A stretch of DNA of 64,000 bases, from positions 1 through 64,000 of the forward strand of contig JAVTVY010018772.1 in the NCBI GenBank assembly GCA_036873755.1, in the 5' to 3' direction. Source of the DNA: Hanleya hanleyi. Lineage: Eukaryota; Mollusca; Polyplacophora; Lepidopleurida; Hanleyidae. The notes beneath the pieces were generated by a model. It made no database searches. It saw nothing but the letters and a program-made list of their open reading frames with translations, and was not told the origin of the DNA. The first letter of the stretch is position 1. Each line of letters starts with the position of its first letter. Shown one piece after another: positions 22,780 through 34,554 of this stretch. A program made the position numbers and the translations under genes.

Positions 22780-24990
22780 CACGAGTTTCCATGGCCGATT
22801 CTCTAACACTAAGTGTATATGCCATTCTAATTTTCTGATTCTTTGACGCTTGCTCCATGCAACTCTTGGCTGTTGCCTAGATGAACTCGTCACCATGTAT
22901 GTTAGGTCATCTATCCTTCTAACAATAACGAAGAAAGGACCCTTTCACTGTGATGTAATTTTTATAACAAACCCCGCGTTTCCTCACCAGGGCATGCAGC
23001 CAAACTGTATGTCCAGCCTTGAGTGTCTTCTCTTTAGACATAATATCATAATGGCGTTTCTAATACTCCGCTTTCTGCTTGAGGACGGCATGAGCAACTT
23101 CATGAGTCATCCGAAGGTTCTGTCTTAGCTCCATGCTATACAGTCCATCACCAGGTCCTTCCACTCAGGTGACTGGATGAGTGCCTGAAGAGGCATAACT
23201 ACCGCCTTGCCTAATACTATCATGTTTAGATAATTATTTGTGCTTGGATATCTAGAGGCCCTGTATGCCATCATCGGGGGAAGGAACTCGTCCCATTTGT
23301 GTTATTGCTCTCCACAATACACTGTCAACATAGTTGCCACAGTTTTGTTGAATCTCTCGAGTCCCATTTGATTGAGATCGCATGCAAGAGATTCTTGTCT
23401 TGATCATTTGGAGAAGTTCACAAGTTTGTCCCCTTGTCTGAATGGAGCTGTAATGGTGTTACAAATCTGCATATAAAGTTGTCTACTAATGCCTTAGCAA
23501 CCGTAAATGCTTCCTAGCTAGACAAAGGCACTGCCTCCATCCATTTGGTGAAGCAATCTGTAATTACTAGGAGCTACTTATTACCATGTACGTAAGAGGT
23601 AGGGGGCCTAGAAGGTCAACTGCCACCCTCTCCATTGGCTCTCCAACAAGATATTGTTGGTCTTACATTCTTAGGTGTTTTCCTAGCAGGCACTTGTCAC
23701 ACCGAAGACAGTATTCCTCTGTCACGCTTGATAGCAGGCCAGCAGAAAGCCCGCCCGATTCGACTCAGCATTCTGTCAACTCCAAGGTGTCCAGCAGATG
23801 AGATATCATGAGAATACATGAGCACATCATTCATATATGCTAGGGACATTATCAGTTGATATACCGTCTTTCCTGAACTGTCAACCCAGGATCGATGTAG
23901 CATGCCTCCAATCATCTTCAATCAGTCTCATTGGCGCCAAATGGCGTTGAAGGAGGAAGACAGATGCGAAACTGTGGACAGTACGGGTTAGTCTTTCCCT
24001 TCCTCGAAGGTAAGTGAGATGTGACCAATGTTTCCATCCTCTATTTGCCTCAGCTTTACTTCACTGGGTGTCCAACCTTCCAGTAATACCATGCTTTGTT
24101 TAGGTCCCTCCGTTACTGGTGTCTTACATCTGCTTACTGCCATCGCTTGCCCTGCAATATCTCCAATGTGTTCGTCATCAGTTTAAATCTGAGTACCTGC
24201 TGTTTGACAGATAACCTTTTCTAAGTCGGTCATTCGACTGCTGCTGTTTGGCACATGCCGAACATCGTCTTCATCACAATGCATCCGCAGTAGCATGACT
24301 GAGTCCAGCCCGATGTGCTACCTCTGAATCGTATGTTCCTAATACCTCCAACCACCTGGCAGTTTGACCAGTGAGTTGTTTTGTTTAGTTCTCAATAGGA
24401 CGTTCTGTCCATAAAAATTTGGATGGAAGTGCTTGAGTGCAGCAACAACAGCAAGTAGGTCTTTTTGGTGACACAGTATACCCGCTCGTGTTTATTTTAA
24501 GGCGCGGCTCATGTAAGCTATGACTCGCTCTGTGCCACTTTGTTCCTGGGACAACGCGGTCCCCATTGCCTGGTCACTGGCATCAGTGTCCAAAATTAAA
24601 ACCTGTTTGGGTGTCAGTATGGAGGGGGGATCATTAAAGCTTCCTTAAGCTCTTCGAATGACTTATCACACTCGGAATTCCAGCTGAATCTAGCCCCTAT
24701 CTATGTAAGCCTATGAAGAGGTCATGCCCTTGTCGCGAACCCGCTGACGAAACGACGGTAATATTAGCATAATCACAGAAAGCTGCTAACTTGTTTAGCA
24801 TTCAATGGTTGAGACCATTCTTGTACTGCTGACAATTTTCAGGGTCTGTCTGAATAACCTCTTGAGATACTACGTGTCCGACATATTTTGTTGATCTTTG
24901 GAAGAGAATATAGTTTGAGGTTTTTAGATTTAATGTTGCCTCCTTGAGACTCTTGAAGTTGAAGACTCGTTTACGTCTCTTTGTCACCTT
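22780..24990 (-). pseudogene. Gypsy (Ty3-type) pol remnant: RT end, RNase H, integrase
   Basis: Read on the minus strand: RT C-terminal block KEATLNLKTSNYILFQRSTK then YVGHVVSQEVIQTDPE (24930-24830); RNase H with ECDKSFEELKEALMIPP and LILDTDASDQAMGTALSQEQ (~24700-24540) and a degraded YTV/RW stretch; integrase zinc-binding region SAGHLGVDRMLSRIGRAFCW (~23800-23735) with CLRCDKC; then VGEPMERVAVDLLGPLP (~23655), the start of the catalytic core. Below ~23500 it decays. Many stops and shifts. The YLDD-containing part and gag/protease are absent. Confidence 0.75.
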
Positions 24991-25229
24991 CTCGAAAGAT
25001 TGGTAAAGATGGTAGAGCTACATCAGATGTACTTGGAATCGGCACAGACTGAGAAGGCGATGAGGCGCCCAAGTTGATGGAAGGTGACCCATAACCATAA
25101 TCAATAGCAACAACACAATTGCTATAAGACAGGACCAATGGGTATATTATTGGACTAGATAGGGAATAAAACGTTACGGGAGGGTGTTTCGTGGATGGAA
25201 AGCACCCCCTCCTAAATATCGAAGGTAGT

Positions 25230-25510
25230 ATATATCGCTTTGAACGTTTTATAAACAGATTTAGCGTCATTGAAAACCCCCAAATCGACTCCAGTATTGT
25301 GAAAATCGGTTCACTATTAGCGGAGCTAGTGATAGATGGGTCCTGAGGGATCACAGGATGGAACGGACCCCACAGAAGGGGGTCTAGGGCTCGGAAAATT
25401 TGAACCCCATCATTTTCCCATAGTTTGACCCCAAATCAATCCGATAAAGCAACAAAATCGATTTTGGTACAAAAGTCCTACGGGAGATGTTTTGATGACA
25501 TCTCATACCA
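25230..25510 (-). repeat. Repeat R3, second copy (inverse)
   Basis: Reverse complement matches 21545-21815, including the GATGGGGTTCAAATTTTC and CCGTTCCATCCTGTGA blocks. The two copies face each other across the Gypsy remnant about 3.4 kb apart. They may be inverted termini of a larger element or two independent insertions. The frame at 24971-25354 is not a recognised gene. Confidence 0.5.
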
Positions 25511-26095
25511 CACTATTATGGAAGTATGTGTATTCATTCTGTTTCACGGTTCTACAAGCTTTAGCTGTAGTAACTCTGAGATCTTTAAAATTTTCAGAAT
25601 TAGAATGTCGGCGGAAGTACTGTTCAGCTTTCTTCATACATTTCCTTGCATCTCTACAGTCATCGTTAAACCATGTTTTTTTAGTGAAATATCAGTTTGT
25701 AGTTTTTGTATTCCAAGCTTTTCAAAATCGGGCCAATTTGCTCTTTCAAACTTTTTTTATACCTTGTTAAAGGAGAGACATCAGCTGAATGAACAGTTTT
25801 TAAAACAGTGTGAAAGTGATTACAAAGGTCATCATGAACAGACCAAGTAAATTCGTCGAGTATAGCAAGGTCGCAAAAAGATATATCTATTGCTGAATAG
25901 GGCCCAAGAGCTGAGGACAAATGTGTATAAGAGCCATCATTTAAAAACACACAAAATATTATTTGATATAAACTCTTCAAGAATTTTTCCTTTACAGTTC
26001 TCTTCATTATCCTAAAAGTTACTACGACCGTTGAAATCACCCATCAATAAACAAGGTTTAGGGAGCTGATCGTAAAGATTCTAAAGTTTTTCAAA
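25511..26095 (-). pseudogene. LINE APE-type endonuclease fragment
   Basis: The minus strand encodes the C-terminal half of an apurinic-type endonuclease: NDGSYTHLSSALGPYSAIDI, SFCD, DEFTWSVHDDLCN, then a frameshift near HFHTVLKTVH where the family has SDHFPI. In such enzymes the S/T-x-IDx-S and SDH motifs carry active-site residues that nick the target site. An upstream FNG(R) motif is visible near 26040. It runs directly up to the 3' end of another LINE copy at 26098, so the two are separate insertions. Confidence 0.65.
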
Positions 26096-26097
26096 TA

Positions 26098-26815
26098 AAA
26101 TTCCAACAAGAACAAGTTAACAACCCAGCAATCCAAAAGCAATCAACACATCACACCAAAAACATGTACATACATTAAAGCGTATACACAAACAGATTTC
26201 TCTCAAATAGCCTAAATTACAATCTTCTTTAACCCACAGCCAGAAAAAAAACAGGTGATAACTATCACCCCGAAACGGTGATGAGTTAATCAACCATTTT
26301 ATGACCTTTAAAACTGATGGTCATCACCACTGAAGTGTGATGAACAATGATTGTAAATTTAGGTCATCACCTTTTAAGGGTGATGGGTTGATGGGTCTAA
26401 CTCATCACCTTTAAAGGTGATGACCAGGACTGATCACCATTAAAAGGTGATTGGCCATCACCTTTTTTTCTGGCTGTGCCCGACTAAAAAGATCTTCTAA
26501 AGTAGCTGCTTGATGAAAAGAACCTCTTATAATCATAAAATCTATACAGTCGATCAGAATATGTTTCACTGTGAGATCTTCGTGGCATGGAATCCATCTT
26601 GGTCTTGGTTCCTTTTTTAGTAAATGTGCGTGAGTTAATCGTGTATGGCCGATTCTACATCCGTCTGATCATGGCTTGATCAAAACGTTTCTGGCTACTC
26701 AGATGAATATATCCTACAGTTTTTTGAAACTCTTTAAAGTTTGTTATTATCCATAGCATCCCATAAAGATTGAAACAACTTTCTCACATAAGCACAGATA
26801 GGGGCTCTGAAATTA
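26098..26815 (-). mobile_element. I/Nimb-type LINE 3' fragment, interrupted by a MITE
   Basis: LINE 3' UTR and His/Cys-cluster sequence parallel to 14880-15230 (AACAAGTTAACAACCCAGCA, GATCGTGTATGGCCGATTCTACAT in rough form), continuing to the RNase H end near 26800. A 244-bp MITE sits at 26235-26478. The coding part is frameshifted. The terminal TGAACGCGAC and (CT)n are missing on the 3' side, where the endonuclease fragment begins. Confidence 0.65.
26235..26478. mobile_element. Complete 244-bp CACA-type MITE built of GGTGAT units
   Basis: Inverted ends CACAGCCAGAAAAAAAACAG and CACAGCCAGAAAAAAAGGTG. Flanking CC (26233-26234, 26479-26480) is a probable 2-bp duplication: the uninterrupted LINE reads TTTTACCCGAC at 15030. 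The interior is almost entirely direct and inverted copies of AAGGTGATGA/TCATCACCTT. CAC-starting termini, short target duplication and dense subterminal repeats are features of EnSpm/CACTA elements; superfamily is inferred. Confidence 0.75.
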
Positions 26816-26819
26816 ATCT

Positions 26820-28110
26820 ATAATTTGTTTATATGTGTTTGGACTCTCCGTCAAACTCGGCAGACAACCTGTCATGGTTGTGGCAATCAGTCCAAGCTTC
26901 CTCCAAATCTTGGACCGTATTTCACTATAAGTATAACATTAGATAACATTTACAAGCATATCTATACTATACCTGTGTTCTGGTAAGCCAGCGATGAACA
27001 CCATAGAAATGGAATGGAAAGCACATGTTATAGCGGGAATACACAGGATAAGGTATAGCCGCTTCTGATAAAACCCGAACTCCCCAAGGTACACCAAGAT
27101 GTCGTCGAACTTCATTTTTCTTAAGAGGTGCCAACGTATATTGCTTTTTTCGGAATCTGGCAGAGTTGTTAAATTTCAAATATCAGACAAGCTCGGGCAG
27201 TTACTTTTCTCCGTGTATTACAGCTGTAGTAATATGCTACATGAGAGATCCGATTAGACGTGTATCACCGAATTTAACTGGTGTCCATAATACACTGCAT
27301 ATCAGTATATCGACGATTTGTCAGTGATTCAAATACCTTGGTTGTCAAATATCCTCAAGTCGACTTTGAATAGCGACCATGTATACAGCCATGAGTCAGC
27401 TGTAATGAACTACAACCGACTTAATATACGCGGAAACTTTATTCAGACCTGCACAAATCTATTGGAATACCGTACAAACTTACGCATGTTAGAACTATCA
27501 TTCTAGGCAAACAAACACACCGCCGTATATAACAGTTATGACTTTTTATAGCATGCATAGTGGTCAGCTCTTTCAAAAACCGAAGTATGTCCACTTAATT
27601 TGACCTTGGAGTTTATAGAAATTATCAATGGGTACCCTCATATGGTTGTCATTCGTCTACATCTCCGTTTGTTAATACTCCTACAGCAATATACAATCAT
27701 TGACTATTCAGGTGTTTGACATGATATTATAGGAAAGGAAAACTAATATTGGCCCAAGCCTGAGGCATGTCCTTTCTACCTTCTCAAAGATCAAAATTAA
27801 ATTGTATTATTACAGTCGGAGTTTAACTATGATATGGATTTACTGCTGGCACGAGCTCAGCAAAATTACTTCTCTTGGTTGGGATATGGGTATTTAACAC
27901 ACATGGAGATAAGAGAAATACTTAGTTCCTTTATACCTACAAAATACCAGCATACAGAAATTATAGTAAGAGTTCCTTCATGGTCATTATTATCAGTCAA
28001 TTTCTCACTCTAAATTGAAATTAGTCCAATTATGCCTGGATTAAATAGACGGACGCTTTGTTGATACATCAGTGCATGTGACTGGTAAACTGTATTTTAT
28101 CAATATTTAT
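26820..28110. repeat. Dispersed repeat D, copy 2
   Basis: Parallels 13818-14811 over 26820-27724 and continues at 27725-27830 in step with 15242-15340. The last part, 27960-28090, matches 15355-15475 in inverse orientation. It preserves the empty target site GTGTTTGACATGATATTATA for the LINE inserted in copy 1. No coding frame recognised. Confidence 0.6.
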
Positions 28111-28679
28111 ACGGACCAGCAAATATTTGCGAAACGCAAATTCTCATGAGTGCGGCCATCTTTAAACAATCCCACACAGAATGATAATCGAAAAGGTGTT
28201 TTGAGAAATATCTACAGAACTTTGAAAACAGAGACAAGAGGTTTGTGACATTTTCAAGTATCATTTACGAATTTATCCCCTAATTTCCAGTTAGCAGGTT
28301 GGTCTCCTCTTATTGTCCAATCTCGAACCTAATATCTCTTTGGGTAACTTTTGTTCCTATATACTCATAGAAAGAGAAAATAGAGGGGAAGAAACATTGT
28401 TTTGAAATTTCAGCAAGCTCATCATCTTATACGATCCTGTTGTCGATATCAAAAGCCAGCCCCAAGACGTAAATGTCACACGGGGAATCCTGTATGTGAC
28501 CCCCATAAATAAAAGAAATGAATAGATGCCTTAAATCATTTTGTTTTTCAACCAATCGCGTTGTATCCGGCTCCTTCTAGCCCCCACGTACTGTGGAACA
28601 ACGTGATTGATGTTTAATCCAGACATACACGCGCAAAGGGACATTAATTGGCCATTGAATATGATTATTCAGTGTTGAG
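28111..28679. other. Unannotated spacer
   Basis: No open frame above background, no splice-site pair with coding sequence between, no repeat shared elsewhere in the window. Confidence 0.4.
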
Positions 28680-29450
28680 AAATAGAATGAAAGGACCAAG
28701 TTAATATCATATGATACAATTCGTGATAACTCGCTTATAGTGATTGAGATGAATGAACGAGAGAGAGAATTAAGGTTTAATGTCGCGTTCAGCAATATTC
28801 CAGCTATATAGCGACGATCAAACAAAATTCTAAGTACTCAAGCCAATAACTTAGTAATCCAACACATTAAAACATTCACACATTACAACTTATACAACAA
28901 ACCTATTTCTCAAATAACCCAAGATGCAATCCTCTCTCACCCGACCAAAAAGATCTTCCAAAGCAGTCGCTCGATAAAATGCATCTCTTACAATCTGAAA
29001 ATATATGCAGTCGATAAGGATATGTTACACAGTGAGATCTTCGTGGCATGGAATACACCTTGGGACTGGCTCTTTTTAGGAAATATTCGTGATTTAATCG
29101 TGTATGGCCGATTCTACTTCGCCTGATCATGGCTTGATCGAAACGTTTCTGACTGTTCGGATAAATATAGCCTACAGTTTTTTTGAACTCCTGAAGTTTG
29201 TTATTATTCACAGCATCCCATAAAGATTGAAACATGTACAGCCGTCTCACATAAGCACAGATAGAGGGTCTGAAATCGTTATATGGAATCCCAACAGGAT
29301 CAACCTCGCCATCTACTGAACGAAAATTTACTGGACTTAATAATCTTAATTTCTCTAATTTATTGCTCAGTTACTTTTCGTTCAGTTATCTCAATCACTT
29401 TAAGCGAGTTACCACGAATTGTATCATATGATATTAACTTGGTCCTTGGA
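28680..29450. repeat. Inverted repeat flanking a LINE copy
   Basis: GGACCAAGTTAATATCATAT followed by GATACAATTCGTGATAACTC at about 28693-28735 is matched in reverse complement by 29400-29448. The arms are ~65 bp and enclose the LINE fragment at 28761-29316. Without the LINE the palindrome would have a ~75-bp loop. Nature unknown. Confidence 0.6.
28761..29316 (-). mobile_element. I/Nimb-type LINE 3' fragment
   Basis: The minus strand encodes the end of RNase H and the His/Cys cluster (SLWDAVNNNKLQEFKK, RRSRIGHTRLNHEYFL), then the 3' UTR and TGTCGCGTTCAGC complement next to (GA)n at 28761-28770. Probable target duplication TGAACGA at 28754-28760 and 29317-29323. Frameshifted after the cluster; 5'-truncated. 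Confidence 0.75.
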
Positions 29451-29664
29451 AATGACAGTACTCTCTCTCATATTGGTCAATTCCCGATTTCTATGGAAAA
29501 AGGCGAAATATCTGTTTTCGTCCCGTATATGGGCATTTGATATTTCGGAGAATGTCAATTGTAATATGACTGATAAAACATTGATATGTATGCATCAAAT
29601 CAGGCTACTATATGAAGAAATAATCATTATGTATATTCTGATGAATATTTTGGGAAGTCGAAAA

Positions 29665-29815
29665 TATGAGATATCGCTAATTAGAGATATTGCTCCATGT
29701 GAATATATGAGAAATCGCTAATTAAAAATATTGCTGAGTGAGATATCGCTAATTAGATATATTGTCCATGTGAATATATGAATATCTCTAATTAGAGATA
29801 TTGCTCCATGTTGGA
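29665..29815. repeat. Short tandem repeat with GAGATATCGCTAATTAGAG-type unit
   Basis: About three and a half degenerate units of 40-45 bp, each containing ATATCGCTAATTAGAGATAT followed by TGCTCCATGTGAATATATGA. The units include internal palindromes (CTAATTAG). No coding sense. Confidence 0.65.
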
Positions 29816-30511
29816 GCGAAGGAAAAAAACCCGAAGCACTCAGTCTGAGCCGATATCGGGGAAGCCCGATTGAAAACGTATTTCATCATTAGGTCACAAC
29901 CAGACTACCAATGAGGGACTTTTGATTCGGCAAAGCAATATATTGCCGAACGCTTGGTGATCACAAGTGTTCTCCAGGGTCATTTTAAATACGGAACTAT
30001 AGGCAGATAGGCCGTGATCATTGCATGTTACCACTATATATATATAATAACTCCATGTGAATAAATAAGTGCATGCAATTCACAACGTAGGCGAAGTAGG
30101 TGACCCGGTAAACCAGGCACATATGTAAACATTTTCCTTATAATCCATACTCTGGAAGACGGTAGAAATATCTGTATGATATTTATGTAGAACTATACAG
30201 AAGCAAATGTGCTACAATATTGATCAGATTCTGTATTCTCAATTTTGTTTCAAACACCACACATAGTGCTGGTAAAATATGACGGTAAAGCGCCAGCTAA
30301 TTTAGCGATACGTTTCTTAGCATGTTTCGACTTACTGTCACAGTTGTGTTTGCGGATATATTGTACTAGGTTCAAAGAATATCTCAACACACGTCTTTCG
30401 AATGTACGAGGTAAAGTCTCGCGATTTATGTGGTGTTTTCATTCCTAATTATTTTGCTCCAAATCAGTCCCTCGTCACGAAGTTTAATAAGGAAAATGGG
30501 GATATTTCATA
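29816..30511. other. Unannotated spacer upstream of a signal-peptide-like exon
   Basis: AT-rich sequence with a short (TA)n run near 30035. A 67-codon frame at 30245-30448 shows no domain. Any promoter for the exon at 30512 would lie here, but no TATA or initiator motif is convincing. Confidence 0.35.
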
Positions 30512-30562
30512 ATGACTGCCACGTTTGCGTTTTTATCCTTGCTGGTATTTGCCCGATCACAG
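30512..30562 (+). CDS. Candidate first coding exon: secretory signal peptide
   Basis: ATG at 30512 opens 17 codons reading MTATFAFLSLLVFARSQ, a compact hydrophobic core ending in a small/polar region as in secretory signal peptides. The last codon abuts a consensus donor (CAG|GTAGGT, 30563). An in-phase boundary (51 nt) is typical of a signal-peptide first exon. No downstream exon could be linked, so the gene is unknown; it may be a fragment. The call rests on composition and the splice donor only. Confidence 0.35.
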
Positions 30563-31575
30563 GTAGGTGTTTGAATAACCTAATTTAAACAAAGTTGAAT
30601 AAACTAGGGAAACAAATATTTACTGACATGGAATAGCGCTTGTATTTTCAAGCCCCATCTGGGTAAGTAATGTGCGGTGAAATGTTTTGAAAGGTCTAGT
30701 ACATTGTCAAGAGTGACGGCGCATTTTCCGATGACACGACATTGGCACAGTTACACGTCGGTGACTATGTGCAAACGATGACCTGAAAATAGCACGCGAT
30801 GCAGCTCTAGATATAGCAAACAATTGTATTGTCCAATGGAATATGTGGGAACACAACACGGTCTTCTTATCTAACAAAATAGAAGAGACATAAAATATCC
30901 CAGACATTTATGCGAACAAGTTCTACCGTAAGTCCGCATCAATTATACAGATTGACATATACTCCAGGGTGACCTGCAAATTACATTGCGAAAGTAAGCC
31001 ACACTATTTACTCGATTCATTTCCACGGGCTATGTAGTCCCGTGGGGTCTAATGGTCCAGGGATAACATGTATAATGCCGAGAGAAAAACTGAGAAGAAA
31101 GGCAGAATCAGTTACTGCAGACAATTTGATCGGTTATTCAGTTATATTTGTATAAGCAGGCTTACATTAGTGAAGCTAAACATTTTCTGATATTTGTTTA
31201 GATGTCGGTTTTAGAGTTTTAGAACATGAATACAATATGGGTACCATTCTGGGGTTGCCTACGATTGTTTTCGTGAGAGGATGTCATAAATCTCTGGGTA
31301 TCAAAAACTTTACACATTACACATAATAAATGCAGAAAAAAGTAATTACGACATGCTAGTTATATGTTACCAAGAACTCAAATTTTCTAAGCTTCCATTC
31401 CTGCATAAACGATATTCACACCCACATCCCCTCCACCAGATCCTCTGCAGAATACAGGCATGACTTAGGTCATTGGCTTGGTTATTTTATAAATAACTCA
31501 TATGTAAATATGTTAAAACAGTGGATAACACTTATCACCACTGAAATTAGAGCAATCTCACTGCTCTAACAAGTC
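30563..31575. other. Unannotated; possible intron sequence
   Basis: No frame or repeat recognised. If the 30512 exon is real this is its first intron, but no matching 3' exon with coding continuity was found. Confidence 0.3.
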
Positions 31576-31770
31576 CACACTCTAAGCTCAGAAGGTGTAA
31601 AAAAGTGTAAATCAAACGTTTACACCTTCTGGGTTCATGTTTACACCCTTAGGAGGTGTAAATAAGGTGTAGAAAAGGTGCAAATGTATGAAGATTGATT
31701 CCATCCCTGATTTTACACCCGTAAAGGTGTAAATTTATTGAAAGGTGTTAAAAAGGTGTAAATACTTAAT
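31576..31770. mobile_element. CACA-type MITE remnant with GGTGTAAA units
   Basis: The left end CACACTCTAAGCTCAGAAGG is followed by GTGTAAA; the end of the element at 37052 read inward is CACACTTAGCCCAGAAGGTG. The interior consists of direct and inverted AAGGTGTAAA/TTTACACCTT copies. The right terminus is not identifiable. Confidence 0.55.
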
Positions 31771-32782
31771 TTTCGATACAAATTTGGAACTTAATTTCTA
31801 TGTTGAGGAAATGTATTTCCTTGTCATGCTTACGGTAAACCATCAAATTTTCAAGCACCCCAACTTTTTACACAAAATTAAATCAATGGATCTAACAATT
31901 TGACCAGTCTCTCCAACATTTGAGCAAAAATTCCAACGGAAATATTATAAAAAAAACGAGCTGCAGACCATAAGAGTCAATCCCCCAGTCGGTTTTACGA
32001 GGGAGTGAAAATTGAACAGCCGCTCAAGTGTTCTCACGCAAGATTGAGCCCAAGACGACAGGGGGGGGGGGGCGTTCTGGCGTTTTGAATATCAACAGTA
32101 AAGTAAATGTTATGTATCATGCAGAGTCGACAAAAGCACGTTGTTTGTCGACCAATGTAAGAAGTTATCAGATGGATATCTACAGTGCTGATAACTGCTT
32201 AGCTATCAGATAAAGTGATTTTGAACTTCATTCCAATGGGGGATTTGCACAATAAGCAGTGAATACAACGGAAACTGTACAAATTATGGGCTTTGATTGA
32301 TCCACTGAGACAGGAAGGTGTGAAATGGACTAAACGGTTCGAAGTGATAATTATGACAGCTTGTTATGCATGTTACCCATTAACAATTGTCCGATTATCG
32401 TCACAAATTATTACTTGATAAAGTAATGGTTACTCTCCGGCAACGACCCCTTTTAACACACCATAATCATAATCCGCGGCCTGCTTTTGTCTCATACCTC
32501 TTTGACGCTAACGCAAAGCTTTGGTTAAACTATACATATCGGTGATGATTCTATTGCTCAATTAGTTTTTGAGTTTATTCTGCCAATGCCTAACAATATA
32601 TGCATCGCTTCTATTGTTCATGAATTTGTAAATAAGCATAGCTTCGCTTCCCATGCTGTCCACCATTTCCAATATATGCCCACGCGATATTACTTCCAAA
32701 CAAACGATGAATTACGCACAGCTGTATTTTTCACGTCGCTCGTTCGGTGCTGTTCTATCCATCAAAGTGGACTTTTTGCGAG
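31771..32782. other. Spacer; 12-bp poly-G tract
   Basis: A run of about 12 G at 32061-32072 is the only notable feature. A possible promoter for the gene at 32783 would lie at the right end; the sequence just before it has no clear TATA box. Confidence 0.35.
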
Positions 32783-32929
32783 ATGGCGACTTGCCCGCTG
32801 TTGATCGGGGAGAACCGAAAGAAAATCGCTTTACCTTTTGCAACTCCCAGCCTGTCGGACCTTAAAGATCACATTTCACAGAATGCTACCTTAGCTGATC
32901 TAATTGGCATTAACGACGTAACCTTCCAG
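32783..32929 (+). CDS. Host-type gene, exon 1 (ubiquitin-fold-like N-terminus, unnamed)
   Basis: ATG at 32783 (context GCGAGATGG, favourable) opens 49 codons beginning MATCPLLIGENRKKIALPF and ending INDVTFQ, directly followed by a donor, CAG|GTAAAT (32930). The exon is a whole number of codons. Joined to exon 2 at 34051 the frame continues QLYDADFEEFVDLED. The pattern of basic/beta-strand start, then D-x-D-F-x-x-x-V-D-L acidic strand resembles PB1 or CIDE-N/ubiquitin-like N-termini of multi-copy invertebrate and fish proteins of the SAMD3-like type (family resemblance from memory, not searched). Confidence 0.55.
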
Positions 32930-34050
32930 GTAAATATGCCATTTTTTTTATATTTGTACAATATAATTGCCCCTGTGAACCCAGGTCGGAGCAGGGAGAT
33001 ACATGTAAACATGTATGTATTTAGAGGATGTATACAGTTTTTACACTGTCGGAACCAGTGATCGAAACATAGTTTCAACTATGCTAAAATTGTGACTCAA
33101 TTGCGTATTTTCTTTTGCTCACGGTATTTCATTCAACTTTTGCCAACAGAACAGAACAAGCACGAAACTTTGTCGAATCAACATACATGCGAAAAAATAC
33201 GTAGCTATGATAACATACACTTTTACAAAATTTGATTAATATAATCTGCTCAGACAGATTGTTTGACCCAATCAACTTAGTGACGCTTAAAAATATAGAA
33301 ATTCTGTTTAAATCTCATCAATAGTAGGCCCCTATATGAGATAGAAACGAGTCAGAACTGGTTAGCCTGGTGCCCCGATTATGTAGGTGCTTGTTACCCT
33401 ATACTATTGTGTTCGGGAACCAGGTTATAAATGATACTAGTCGATGCGCATGCTCACAAGGATCACGTGGGAGAAAATGGAGGGCGGTTTGATTTTCTTC
33501 GAGAAGGCTTGTTTCAAACTTTGCGAAATCGTATCGATTTAGCCCACTATAGTCGCACATATTTGTAAGTATTATCTTCATTAGATAGGAGTGTAACTAC
33601 CTCGAACACGTCACTGTGAAAATGTGCTCCAAAATGTTCAGCTCACATAAAAAGTGGGAGTTCATTTGCCTGAATGTGAATCCAATATGGCGGCATAAAT
33701 TTGTTCAGTTCAGTTTAATACAGTACTTATAGTGAATTTTAGTACTCAGTGGAATAGGAATAGTTAATAACGCTCAGTCACTTGGATCATCATGGAACGA
33801 TATGTTTGGGATCTTTTGAGGTACTATTTACCCTTACTATTTACCCAGATAATTTTATTAATATGAAAACAGAATTATATGATGTTTAAAAAGAGCTGGG
33901 CTGGACTGGAGGATCGGTTTTTGTAGGTTCTCTTCAACCCCTACGATTTAGTTTCGTGGGTATATGACGGCTTAGTTTCGTGGGTATATGAGACAGATTG
34001 ACTGATAGATTGTTTGCCACTTAGTTAAATGTGATTTATTTATTTTCCAG

Positions 34051-34185
34051 TTGTATGATGCTGATTTTGAAGAGTTCGTGGACCTCGAGGACCAAGATGA
34101 GATACCCGATAAGTTCAAAATCCAGATATTACAGCATACGACAACAGATTGAGCATTTCACAATGTTCCAGAGCGTACTGATAAG
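34051..34185 (+). pseudogene. Same gene, exon 2, with an in-frame TGA
   Basis: Acceptor TTTATTTTCCAG precedes 34051. Phase 0 continues LYDADFEEFVDLEDQDEIPD and KFKIQILQHTTTD, then TGA at 34150-34152. After the stop the same frame goes on AFHNVPERTDK to a donor (AAG|GTATCA, 34186). The exon is 135 nt, in phase. Because exons 3 and 4 keep the frame, the TGA looks like a CGA-to-TGA nonsense change rather than the natural end. Alternatively a short isoform ends here. Confidence 0.5.
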
Positions 34186-34554
34186 GTATCAATGATTCGT
34201 GTTCTCCTGTGATGTTTACCCCGTCTTTGATATTCCATATGATACCCAATGTATTCGTACCACAAAGCAGTGTTTGGAGGTGAATCACTGTTATTCACAG
34301 ATCATGAAAATATAATCATTAATTATGGCAGAACTAATCAAATAACCTAGTATTGTGAAATCTGACCGGAACCTTTGCTAATTTTATTAAGTCTTATAAT
34401 TATTATTCACTTCTGGTTTTGTAGCTACACTGATTATGTGGATACATGTATATTTGACTTACCCTGTTTCTATGCAGACTACGCAGGATATAGCCAGTTA
34501 CTTATGTGCGTCCTCAAACCGCAGTTGAAAAATTAATATTTTTCCCCATTTCAG

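Noticed and set aside
24971..25354. 127-aa minus ORF
   Set aside because: Lies in the R3 repeat and Gypsy edge; the matching R3 copy at 21545 does not keep the frame.
34150..34152. In-frame TGA in exon 2 as a selenocysteine codon
   Set aside because: No SECIS-like element was recognised, a second stop (TAG) follows in exon 4, and the protein type is not a known selenoprotein.
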